From contig CATZRD010000029.1 in NCBI GenBank assembly GCA_958423465.1, positions 1 to 31,088 of the forward strand: a stretch of DNA of 31,088 nt, read 5' to 3'. Shown in pieces: positions 15,759-23,012 of this stretch (its first letter is position 1; every line of letters begins with the position of its first letter). The stretch is from an uncultured Oscillospiraceae bacterium. Its GTDB lineage: Bacteria > Bacillota > Clostridia > Oscillospirales > Oscillospiraceae. Position numbers and translations under genes: made by a program. The notes beneath the pieces are model-generated. The model was not told the DNA's origin. It saw only the letters and a list, made by a program, of their open reading frames with translations, and ran no database searches.

Positions 15759-16856
15759 ATGATGGAATACCGCACCTTGCCCCACGGGGGCGAACAGATC
15801 AGCGTGATCGGTCTGGGCAGTGGGAGCCTGACCGGCACGGAGCAGGAGATGGCCGATGTCATCGGCGCGGCAATTGACAACGGCATCAACTATTTTGACA
15901 TCGCCCCCTCGGTGCAGGCCCCCCTTTTCGCCTATGCCAGGGCCTTTGAGGGCCGCCGCGAGCAAATCATGACCCAGATGCACTTCGGCGCGGTCTACCA
16001 GAGCGGAAAATACGGCTGGACCCGGGAGCTGGACAAGATCAAGGAACAGCTTGACTGGCAGATGAAGCTCCTCCATACGGATTACACCGACATGGGCTTT
16101 ATCCACTGTGTAGACGACCTGGAAGACCTGGACGTGGTGATGCGCGGCGGGCTGTGGGACTACATGAAGGAACTGAAGGCCCAAGGGACCATCCGCCACC
16201 TGGGCTTTTCCTCCCACAACCCGGATATCGCCCGGCGTATCCTGGACACCGGGCTCATCGATCTCTTTATGTTCAGCATCAACCCCTCCTACGACTACCA
16301 AAAGGGCGAATACGCCATGGGCGAGGTGGCCCAGCGGGCCCGGCTCTACCGGGACTGTGAGCGGATGGGCGTGGGCATTTCCGTGATGAAGCCTTTCGCC
16401 GGTGGGCAGCTCCTGGATGCGAAGACCTCCCTGTTCAAGCGCTCGCTCACCCATGTGCAATGCTTCCAGTACGCCCTGGACCGCCCCGCCGTGCTGACGG
16501 TCTTGCCGGGGGTGCGCAACATGGAGGACTTAAAGACCGTTCTCCGCTATGTGGACGCGACAGCGGAGGAAAAGGACTACTCCGTCATTGGCGAGTTCAC
16601 GCCCCGGGACGCCACCGGCGTGTGCGTCTACTGCAACCACTGCCAGCCCTGCCCCATGGACCTGGACGTGGGCCTCATCAACAAGTATTACGACCTGGCC
16701 CTGGTCGGGGACGAGATGGCCAAGGGCCACTATTGGAAACTGCCCGTCCGGGCGGATGCCTGCGTGAAGTGTGGCCACTGCGAGTCCCGCTGTCCCTTCC
16801 ATGTAAAGCAGGAGAGCCGGATGGAGGAGATTGCCGCCTACTTTAGCTGTCAGTAA
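15759..16856 (+). CDS. Aldo/keto reductase with C-terminal 4Fe-4S domain
   Basis: A 365-residue protein: AKR barrel (about 1-280) followed by a ferredoxin-like tail. Eight cysteines form two cluster motifs: Cys289/292/295/298 and Cys335/338/341/345, each followed by Pro, enough for two 4Fe-4S centres. In the barrel the catalytic Asp47 and His116 are in place, but the usual Tyr of the DTAxxY motif is Val52 (DIAPSV) and the usual Lys of the ATK motif is Gln73 (MTQMHFG), so two of the four AKR catalytic residues are replaced. It may have other redox chemistry or a regulatory role. Start at the first of two adjacent ATGs with GAGGGGAGAGAGC upstream. Last gene of the long cluster; a strong terminator follows. 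Confidence 0.85.
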   Translation: MMEYRTLPHGGEQISVIGLGSGSLTGTEQEMADVIGAAIDNGINYFDIAPSVQAPLFAYARAFEGRREQIMTQMHFGAVYQSGKYGWTRELDKIKEQLDWQMKLLHTDYTDMGFIHCVDDLEDLDVVMRGGLWDYMKELKAQGTIRHLGFSSHNPDIARRILDTGLIDLFMFSINPSYDYQKGEYAMGEVAQRARLYRDCERMGVGISVMKPFAGGQLLDAKTSLFKRSLTHVQCFQYALDRPAVLTVLPGVRNMEDLKTVLRYVDATAEEKDYSVIGEFTPRDATGVCVYCNHCQPCPMDLDVGLINKYYDLALVGDEMAKGHYWKLPVRADACVKCGHCESRCPFHVKQESRMEEIAAYFSCQ

Positions 16857-16887
16857 CAGTTCAAAATCTGCGTCTCAATACAAAGAA

Positions 16888-16928
16888 AAAGGGCTGTCAG
16901 CGATTTCGCAAATCGCTGACAGCCCTTT
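16888..16928. terminator. Bidirectional hairpin terminator
   Basis: Perfect 19-bp inverted repeat (16888-16906 and 16910-16928) with a 3-base loop, flanked by A and T runs. It closes the metabolic cluster on the plus strand and the converging gene 16931-18163 on the minus strand, two bases before that gene's stop. Confidence 0.9.
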
Positions 16929-16930
16929 CT

Positions 16931-18163
16931 TTATGCCTTCCCATATTTCTCCCGCAAACTCTGATGGCCCTTCTGTGTGCGCCGCCGCAGTTCATCCGCT
17001 GTGCGCATTTCCCACTTCGCGTCCGGCTTGCTCAGGTTCAGGATCATCATTTCCTCCGGGAAAAACCGCTCCGGGTCAAAGCCCCAACTCCGAGCCACAA
17101 GCCTCTGCCACGGTGTCTCTTCTGTTCCCGTCAGCCTGACCTTGCCCGCCTCATAACTCTCCAACTCGTGGGTGGTGTCGATCTTCCGCAGAAATTCCTC
17201 AGCGGTAATTGTCCCGGCCTTATACTCTTTATAGGCGGCGCTGGCGTTTTTACTCCATGCGTCGTACTGCGCATGGTCCATGGGGGAGAGCCTGGAGCGT
17301 CCCTCCGGGGCGGCGTCCAGATACCGCAGGAACCGGTTGTACATACGGTCACGAAGCTGTTTATAGACAAGGAGCGTCTCGTCTTTTTCTCTGCCCTCGT
17401 TGCGCTGGAACTGGGCGCCCCTCTTCCTGCAGGGGAAGCCGTCTATGACCCGGTCGCAGTAGCGGGTGACGCTTTTCGTCCTGGGGATGAAGTAGCCCCA
17501 GCAGTATTCGCACCGGGCGATGCGCTGTTCATTTTGGCGGAAGTACAAGGCCAGTTCCAGAAGGTGAAGGCCGAGAAGGTTGTGAGCTGAGAAGACGCGT
17601 TCGCCCTCTGGGATGCCGTTCAGCAATGAAGGATCGCAGAGCCGGGCCACATCAGGGTAGACGGAGCGCAGCTTCTCGAATCGCTCCTGCTGGCTGGCCC
17701 GCTCCATGCCGTCGAAGGTCATCTCAAAGATGTTCCGCAGGTAAACCTGTGTCCGAATTGGCTCCTCCAGGATGCGAAGGATCTGCCACCCGGCCTTCAG
17801 AAGAAAAGACGCGCTGCCATCGTCCTCCATCTGCAAACTCCTGTGAAGAAACTCACCTAACACGAAGAAACTCACCGGGTCTTTCTTGTGGAGCAAGGAC
17901 GGCAGCATCAGCGCCTCGGCGACGAAGTCCTCCAAATCAGAGACCGGGATGTTCAAACGCTCCTCAAAGAGCGGATGCTCCTCCCACAGCCGCCTGACCT
18001 CCCGGCGATAGTCTGAGTAGTCAGTCTCGACAGCGGCGATCAGAGCCTCGGCAGGCGTGACTGCGGGCAAGCGCTCCTCAGTGCCGTCCGTATAGTGAAG
18101 GACAACAGAGAAACGGCCGTCGCCTTCCTCCTCCAAAAGAAGCTCTGCTCCTATGGCTATCAA
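16931..18163 (-). CDS. DUF6076-like protein of mobile elements
   Basis: A protein of about 410 residues, tentatively DUF6076. It has an acidic, helical N-terminal part and a central possible zinc knuckle: CEYC, then CDRV, then CRKR, about 30 residues across (CEYCWGYFIPRTK begins the motif). The C-terminal third is charged and contains a DTTHELESYEAGKVR segment. TTG at 18161-18163 was chosen because GGGAGGTGG lies 7 bases upstream; a GTG at 18188-18190 would add nine residues. It is divergent from the excisionase-like gene, and genes of this kind are often seen next to integrases in clostridial elements (recalled, not searched). A DNA-binding or regulatory role is possible but unproven. Confidence 0.7.
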   Translation of the reverse strand: MIAIGAELLLEEEGDGRFSVVLHYTDGTEERLPAVTPAEALIAAVETDYSDYRREVRRLWEEHPLFEERLNIPVSDLEDFVAEALMLPSLLHKKDPVSFFVLGEFLHRSLQMEDDGSASFLLKAGWQILRILEEPIRTQVYLRNIFEMTFDGMERASQQERFEKLRSVYPDVARLCDPSLLNGIPEGERVFSAHNLLGLHLLELALYFRQNEQRIARCEYCWGYFIPRTKSVTRYCDRVIDGFPCRKRGAQFQRNEGREKDETLLVYKQLRDRMYNRFLRYLDAAPEGRSRLSPMDHAQYDAWSKNASAAYKEYKAGTITAEEFLRKIDTTHELESYEAGKVRLTGTEETPWQRLVARSWGFDPERFFPEEMMILNLSKPDAKWEMRTADELRRRTQKGHQSLREKYGKA

Positions 18164-18276
18164 GTCGTCCACCTCCCACACAAAAATCACTTCCTGATGT
18201 AACCCTCCGCAAAAATATTTTATAAAAAAACCACCGGAGATGGTAGAGCCGAAGAAATTTTTGCAGGAGGTGCAAC

Positions 18277-18489
18277 ATGAAAAAATCTGAGTACAAGTCC
18301 TACGACGACCTCCCTCTGTTCCTCAACGCCGAGTTGGTGTCCAAGGTGCTGGGGGTGTCGCCGTCCAGTGGCTACGAGCTAATGCACGAAGCTGGGTTCC
18401 CGGTTCTGAAAATCGGCAGCCGCATGGTGGTGCCCAAGGAGAAGTTCATCCAGTGGGTGGAACAGAACACGGGAGGTGGTAGTCAGTGA
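18277..18489 (+). CDS. Excisionase-like HTH protein
   Basis: A 70-residue protein with a MerR-type helix-turn-helix (PF12728 type): FLNAELVSKVLGVSPSSGYELM, split here as FLNAELVSKVLG and VSPSSGYELMHEA, then the wing GFPVLKIGSRMVVPKEKFIQW. Such small proteins act as recombination directionality factors or AlpA-like regulators in integrated elements. Start ATG with a GCAGGAGGTGCAAC ribosome site. The stop overlaps the start of the next gene (GTGA), so the two are coupled. Likely regulates excision by one of the recombinases at 23013-25732, or transcription of the mobilization genes (inference). Confidence 0.85.
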   Translation: MKKSEYKSYDDLPLFLNAELVSKVLGVSPSSGYELMHEAGFPVLKIGSRMVVPKEKFIQWVEQNTGGGSQ

Positions 18490-18965
18490 GACAGCACGCG
18501 ACCATGATCGGCTGGCCCAGACGGGACCCCATCAAGAACTACTTCCCGCTGCCCAACGTGATCTATCATCTGGAACTGCCGGCGGGAGCCATCGCCGTCT
18601 ACGGTTACCTGCTCCACATCGAGGACCGCAAGACCTACCAGTGCTACGCCAGTTATAAAACGATTGGCCAAGCGGTGCGTATGAGCGTCAACACGGTGGC
18701 GAAGTATGTGCGGGAGCTGGAGGACAGGAAGCTCATCCGCACAGAGCCAACGATGATCCGAAGGGAGGACGGTACACCTCGAAACGGTACACTCCTCTAC
18801 ACCGTCCTGCCCATCCAGTGTGCGGTGGACGAGTACCACCAGCGGCAACTCCACCAAGCCGAACTGGATGCCCAACGCAGACGCAACCTGGAACGTCAGG
18901 AGGAGTACGACCGCCGTCACCCCGCAGCGGCCCCGTGTGGCCATTCCGGCTATACAGAGGGGTAA
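18486..18965 (+). CDS. Winged-helix HTH protein of the mobile element
   Basis: A 159-residue protein. The N-terminal half (about 15-105) is a winged-helix domain like those in replication initiator and DnaD-like proteins of Firmicute elements: FPLPNVIYHLELPAGAIAVY, then YASYKTIGQAVRMSVNTVAK with the recognition helix, then LEDRKLIRTEP. The C-terminal part (about 115-150) is an Arg/Glu-rich helix. GTG start overlapping the preceding stop with GGGAGGTGGTAG upstream. It probably binds element DNA, either as transcription regulator or as a replication/mobilization accessory. No replication origin iterons were seen nearby. Confidence 0.75.
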   Translation: MRQHATMIGWPRRDPIKNYFPLPNVIYHLELPAGAIAVYGYLLHIEDRKTYQCYASYKTIGQAVRMSVNTVAKYVRELEDRKLIRTEPTMIRREDGTPRNGTLLYTVLPIQCAVDEYHQRQLHQAELDAQRRRNLERQEEYDRRHPAAAPCGHSGYTEG

Positions 18966-19205
18966 GGCCCCACCCGGCCCTGTGAGGGGCGCAAAGGGGC
19001 CGTTTGGAGGAAAGGCAGGAGAAAGGCTGGGGGTCGCAAGCGCCCCCAGCCAACCACAACCGCCCGCAGTGCGGGCGGTTCCAGGGCAGAGAAAGGGCGT
19101 TCCTACTTCCCGCAAAATGGGCAAGGTGGGGTCATGAACCCCTCAAAGCCCCAGCCTGCAAGAAAAATAAGGGCGTTCCGCCCTAAAATCAAGGAGGTAA
19201 CGCAC
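18966..19205 (+). other. Hairpin-rich oriT candidate upstream of mobilization genes
   Basis: A 240-base non-coding stretch before the RHH and relaxase genes. It holds a hairpin at 19025-19051 (9-bp outer stem 19025-19033 with 19043-19051, plus an inner CGC/GCG pairing) and a perfect 10-bp inverted repeat at 19058-19080 with a 3-base loop. A weaker GC-rich inverted repeat lies near 18967-18990. Clustered inverted repeats just upstream of a relaxase operon are typical of origins of transfer. No nick-site consensus was recognised, so the call rests on position and structure. The hairpins could instead act as a terminator for the winged-helix gene. Confidence 0.45.
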
Positions 19206-19613
19206 ATGGTGCGAGATAAGCAAAAGTTCGCCCTCTGGCTCACGCCGGAGACAAAGCAGAAAATCGAAGGCCACTACCGTGAGGACAACTGTAAGAGCCA
19301 AAGCGAGTTCATCGAGAAGGCGGTGAAGTTCTACTGCGGCTACCTGGACACAGAGGGAGCGGACGAATACCTGCCCCGCGTCCTCGCCGGAGTGCTGGAC
19401 GGCAAGCTGGGCGCGCTGGGTGACCGCATGGGGCGGCTGCTGTTCAAGCTGGCGGTGGACGACGCGGTGATGGCCAACCTGGTGGCCGCCGCCTCAAGCG
19501 CTGACCTGGACACGCTGAGAAAACTCCGGGCCAGGTGCGTCCGGGAGGTTAAGGAGACCAACGGGCAGGTCTCCTTCGAGGACGCGCTGAAGTATCAGAA
19601 GGGACTGGAGTAA
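19206..19613 (+). CDS. RHH-type mobilization accessory protein
   Basis: A 135-residue protein with an N-terminal ribbon-helix-helix-like segment: KFALWLTPETKQKIEGHY and then KSQSEFIEKAVKFYCGYL. This is the pattern of relaxosome proteins that bind oriT as dimers and help the relaxase. The C-terminal half is helical (MGRLLFKLAVDDAVMANLV, LRARCVREVKETNG). ATG at 19206 was chosen for the ideal AAGGAGGTAA at 19191-19200; a longer frame from 19134 has no such site. The relaxase starts one base after its stop. Confidence 0.8.
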   Translation: MVRDKQKFALWLTPETKQKIEGHYREDNCKSQSEFIEKAVKFYCGYLDTEGADEYLPRVLAGVLDGKLGALGDRMGRLLFKLAVDDAVMANLVAAASSADLDTLRKLRARCVREVKETNGQVSFEDALKYQKGLE

Positions 19614-19614
19614 G

Positions 19615-21576
19615 ATGCAGGGCCTGATTCAAAAGAGCGGCTACATCAAACCGGGCGGCGGTGGCACCGGCCACTACGCGAAGTACATCGCCACCCGTGA
19701 CGGCGTGGAGACGGTCGAGGACAGTGGCACAGTCACGGAGAAGCAACAGCAGCTCATCGCTGACCTCCTCCGGGATTTCCCGGAGAGCCGGGAGACAAAG
19801 GAGTACGCTGACTATGAGAGCAGGCCCACAGTCTCTTCTGCCTCGGCGTTCATCACCGCCGCACTGGATGACCACGCCCATGAGTTCCGGCAGGGCGACA
19901 GGTACATGAAGTACATCGCCCAGCGTCCTCGGTCTCACGGTCTGTTCTCTGCTGAGCCTGTGACTGACCTGGAGAGAACGATGGAAGAAGTGAGAAACCA
20001 CCCCGCTCCTGTCTGGACGTTCATCTACTCGCTGAAACGAGATGACGCCGCCCGGCTGGGCTACGACTCGGCGGAGAGTTGGCGGCGGCTCCTCGCCGCT
20101 CATCAGGTGGAGCTGGCCGAGGCCTTGAAGATCCCGCCCAAGGACTTCCGTTGGTGCGCCGCCTTCCACGACGAGAAGCACCACCCACACGTCCACATGA
20201 TGGTCTGGTCGGCGGATCCGAAGCAGGGTTACCTCACCGAGAAGGGCATCGAGAAGATGCGCTCCAAGCTGACCAACGAGATCTTCCAAGATGACCTCCT
20301 CCACCTCTACCAGCAAAAGGACCTGTCCTACAAGGAGGTCACCCAAGCCGCCCAGGACGCCATGCGGGAACTGGTGCAAGAGATGGAGTCCTCCCTCTGT
20401 GCCAGTCCTGTCATCGAGCAGAAGATGGCTGCCCTGTCTGAAATGCTGGCTGACACGAAAGGCAAGAAGGTCTACGGCTACCTGAAGAAGCCGACGAAGA
20501 AACTGGTGGACGAGATCGTGGACGAGCTGGCGACGCTCCCGCGGGTGGCCGAGTGCTATGAGGTCTGGAACCGTCTGCGGGACGAGGTGGAGAACTACTA
20601 CAAGGACACGCCCAGGGAGTGGCTGCCGCTCTCTCAACCGAAGGAGTTCAAGGCCATCAAGAACATGGTCATCCGGGAAGCGGAGAACATTCGACTGGGC
20701 ACGGTGACCTTCGAGGACGAGGACATGGCAGACGAGACCTGGGAGGAGGAAGAAGATGCGCCGACCTTCCAGTCCCTCTGGCAGATGGCGGAGGTCTACC
20801 GCGGGGCAAAGGAAACCCTCTACGATGCCGACTCGCCGTGGTCAGAGATGGAGAAAGCCGTCCATGTGCTGGAACAACTCTGGGACGTCGGCTTCACCGT
20901 GGCGGCGCACCAACTGGGGAAGTGCTGGCGGGACGGCCTCGGCGTGATGCCGGACGATGAAAAAGCGGAAGCGTGGTTCCGCAAATCCGCCGAAGCCGGC
21001 AACGACTTTTCCCAATACGCCTTGGGGAAGCTGCTCCAACAAGAGGGACGCATCCACGAAGCGGTAGAGTGGTACGGAAAAGCCTCCGCCCAGAGAAACC
21101 AGTACGCGGACTACCGGCTGGGAAAACTGTATCTCCAAGGCGAGGAAGTTTCCAAGGACGTGTCCAAAGCGGTAGATCACCTCACCCGGTCAGCCGAGGG
21201 CGGCAACCAGTACGCACAGTACACTCTGGGCAAGCTGTATCTCATGGGCGAAGATGTACCGCAAGATAGGGAACAAGCTCTCTACTGGTTCACACAGTCT
21301 GCCGACCAGGGCAATCAGTACGCCCAATTTTTCCTGGACCACTTCCAGCAGATCGGCAGGCCCTCGGTGTTCTTGGCGGCAACCAAACTGCTCCACCACT
21401 TGGCCCAGACCTTCCGGCAAAACACAGTCCCGCCCAAGGCCCCGGTTGGGCTGGAGCCGGTAGATCGAAAACTACGGGCCAAGATCAGAGAGAAGAAGAT
21501 TGCCATGGGCCACAAGCCCGACGACCATGAGGAGCGGCAGAGCCAGCAGATGGGCTGGGGTGGGATGTCCATGTGA
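19615..21576 (+). CDS. MobP3-like relaxase with Sel1 repeat tail
   Basis: A 653-residue relaxase. The N-terminus has SGYIKPGG (Tyr10 as a candidate nucleophile) and HYAKYIATRDGVE, as in MobP3-type relaxases. The HUH metal site is FHDEKHHPHVHMMVWS (184-199), with His185, His190, His192 and His194 as likely ligands. A helical middle part (about 215-365) follows. From about 400 to 560 there are four to five Sel1-like repeats, for example AEAWFRKSAEAGNDFSQYAL and YWFTQSADQGNQYAQF. The relaxase nicks oriT and pilots the strand during mobilization; Sel1 repeats usually mediate protein contacts. It is coupled to the RHH gene. Confidence 0.88.
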   Translation: MQGLIQKSGYIKPGGGGTGHYAKYIATRDGVETVEDSGTVTEKQQQLIADLLRDFPESRETKEYADYESRPTVSSASAFITAALDDHAHEFRQGDRYMKYIAQRPRSHGLFSAEPVTDLERTMEEVRNHPAPVWTFIYSLKRDDAARLGYDSAESWRRLLAAHQVELAEALKIPPKDFRWCAAFHDEKHHPHVHMMVWSADPKQGYLTEKGIEKMRSKLTNEIFQDDLLHLYQQKDLSYKEVTQAAQDAMRELVQEMESSLCASPVIEQKMAALSEMLADTKGKKVYGYLKKPTKKLVDEIVDELATLPRVAECYEVWNRLRDEVENYYKDTPREWLPLSQPKEFKAIKNMVIREAENIRLGTVTFEDEDMADETWEEEEDAPTFQSLWQMAEVYRGAKETLYDADSPWSEMEKAVHVLEQLWDVGFTVAAHQLGKCWRDGLGVMPDDEKAEAWFRKSAEAGNDFSQYALGKLLQQEGRIHEAVEWYGKASAQRNQYADYRLGKLYLQGEEVSKDVSKAVDHLTRSAEGGNQYAQYTLGKLYLMGEDVPQDREQALYWFTQSADQGNQYAQFFLDHFQQIGRPSVFLAATKLLHHLAQTFRQNTVPPKAPVGLEPVDRKLRAKIREKKIAMGHKPDDHEERQSQQMGWGGMSM

Positions 21577-21606
21577 CCGGCTCAGATATTGCGCCGCATA
21601 AGTAAT

Positions 21607-21650
21607 CAAAGAAAAAGTGGCCGCAGAAAATTATGTCTGGAATGATAACT
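21607..21650 (+). repeat. Imperfect direct repeat, left copy
   Basis: About 44 bases upstream of the cargo gene, sharing with 22600-22642 the blocks CAAAGA, GCAGAAAA, TGTCTG and TGATAACT in the same order with nearly equal spacing. The pair brackets the cargo gene 21740-22588. Confidence 0.55.
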
Positions 21651-21739
21651 TTTCGGTTTTCCCCTGGCTTTATAAAACGCGTTGCTCTATTGTTAGGTTT
21701 GCAAATACCCGCACCTGCGGGAGAAATGGAGGCAAGCAT

Positions 21740-22588
21740 ATGAAAAACAGAAGCAGAGGAAAAGGTACAATCCTGATACTGACTGGGATGCTGATGGGGA
21801 CGCTGCTCCCATCGGCGGCAAACGCGGCAGGGGAGTATCTCCAGGCCGTCCGCAACACCCAAGAGTTCTTCGTGGACGGCCAACGGGTGGAGCTGGAAGC
21901 CTACGCCATCGGCGGCAACAACTATGTGAAGCTCCGGGACATTGGCAAGGAGGTGGATTTCGGCGTGGACTATGATGCCGCCACCAACTCCGTGCGAATC
22001 AGCACGGTAACGCCCTATAACCCGGAAGCCCAGCCCCCGACCGCCGGAAAAACGGTAGCCCTTCCCACAGATGGCTCCCGGTACGTTCCCAAGGTGGGTG
22101 ATGTGGTACACTGCGATGACGGCTACGAGTACGCCATCACCGATGTGTCCCGGTGGGACGCCAACGCCTTTGCGGATGGCCCGCTGGGAGAACTGCCCGC
22201 CCCCACCTGCGACTGGTCTCTGCTGGATCAGCCGACGCTGCCGGACATGGATGTGCGACACTATACCATCAACGGCGAGGAATATCTATTCATCCGCAAC
22301 CTCTACGAGACCAGGCGGATGCTCTACACTCTCTACAACGCCATCGGAACCAACGAACAGACATGGCGGGACGGCGGCCCGGTGCTTCGCAAAGACGGTA
22401 CACAGCTTGTCCGCATAGAACTGTCCATCCCCAAGGGGTCCAACCCGCAAGCCTTCTGGCCCTGGAAACCGGAGCGGCTCACCGGGGTATTTAACTCCTG
22501 CCCTCCGGGAACTTACCAAATGGAGGCCTGGGACGTATACAAGAACGGCGTGTTCCAAAAAACGGAATATGACTTAAAGGTTAAATGA
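21740..22588 (+). CDS. Secreted protein with copper amine oxidase-like stalk domain
   Basis: A 282-residue exported cargo protein. Signal peptide residues 1-28, probably cleaved after ANA (SAANAAG). Residues 35-75 resemble the copper amine oxidase N-terminal stalk domain: FFVDGQRVELEAYAI, then GGNNYVKLRDIGKEV, then FGVDYDAATNSVRI. A Pro-rich linker follows and a C-terminal domain (about 110-282) that is not recognised, with YTINGEEYLFIRNLYETRR and RIELSIPKGSNPQAFWPW. ATG at 21740 has AAATGGAGGC upstream. It has no mobility function and is flanked by direct repeats, so it looks like element cargo. Likely wall-associated or surface-exposed; substrate unknown. Confidence 0.75.
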   Translation: MKNRSRGKGTILILTGMLMGTLLPSAANAAGEYLQAVRNTQEFFVDGQRVELEAYAIGGNNYVKLRDIGKEVDFGVDYDAATNSVRISTVTPYNPEAQPPTAGKTVALPTDGSRYVPKVGDVVHCDDGYEYAITDVSRWDANAFADGPLGELPAPTCDWSLLDQPTLPDMDVRHYTINGEEYLFIRNLYETRRMLYTLYNAIGTNEQTWRDGGPVLRKDGTQLVRIELSIPKGSNPQAFWPWKPERLTGVFNSCPPGTYQMEAWDVYKNGVFQKTEYDLKVK

Positions 22589-22599
22589 TACAGTGTTAA

Positions 22600-22642
22600 C
22601 AAAGAGAGAACCTGCAGAAAAAATGTGTCTGTTCTGATAACT
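22600..22642 (+). repeat. Imperfect direct repeat, right copy
   Basis: Partner of 21607-21650, beginning 12 bases after the cargo gene stop, with the same block order and a one-base spacing difference. It may be a duplicated promoter or a trace of cassette insertion. Confidence 0.55.
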
Positions 22643-22645
22643 CTG

Positions 22646-22674
22646 CCCCGGCTCGGTTGCTTGACCGGCCGGGG
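22646..22674 (+). terminator. GC-rich hairpin between cargo and integrase genes
   Basis: Stem of CCCCGGC (22646-22652) with GCCGGGG (22668-22674), extended inside by CGGT/ACCG with one bulged base. No T-run follows, so it may be an attenuator or leader structure for the downstream genes rather than an intrinsic terminator. Confidence 0.4.
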
Positions 22675-22710
22675 TGTGATATTGTGTCTCCTGCAAAGGG
22701 GGCACACACA

Positions 22711-23007
22711 ATGCTGAAACACATGAGGGAACTGCAAAAGAGACTAATTCCCACATCCGACCACACCGAGGAGCTGGCCAAGATCGAGCAGATATTCAAC
22801 GAGCTGAAGCCCAAACTGGAATGTGGCGGTGCCCGTCTCCGCTGTCTCTTGGATACTGAAAAGAAACTCCGGGAGGAAGTGGCTGAGGAGAATTTCGCCG
22901 CCGGGTTCGCTCTGGGTTGGGAAATCAGAAAAGAATTGCAGGATGCCGGGATTCTCTCTACTGTGTGCAGAGAGGACCCCGGCATTGTCATATCAGAAGG
23001 GAAGTGA
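22711..23007 (+). CDS. Small helical protein, DUF6809-like
   Basis: A 98-residue, mostly helical, charged protein. The C-terminal segment EENFAAGFALGWEIRKELQD resembles the end of small DUF6809-type proteins found in Firmicute genomes and elements, a tentative match made from memory. No signal peptide or membrane segment. ATG at 22711 has AAAGGGGG at a good distance; an earlier in-frame ATG at 22657 lies inside the GC-rich hairpin. It ends 5 bases before the first integrase start, so it is probably co-expressed with the recombinases. Confidence 0.65.
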   Translation: MLKHMRELQKRLIPTSDHTEELAKIEQIFNELKPKLECGGARLRCLLDTEKKLREEVAEENFAAGFALGWEIRKELQDAGILSTVCREDPGIVISEGK

Positions 23008-23012
23008 GGAGC

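Noticed and set aside
14982..16460. A 492-codon minus-strand frame, with similar ones at 4335-5399, 2292-3392 and 19549-20637
   Set aside because: All are antisense to well-supported genes, lack ribosome sites and recognisable domains, and have the same composition as the rejected 1035-codon frame.
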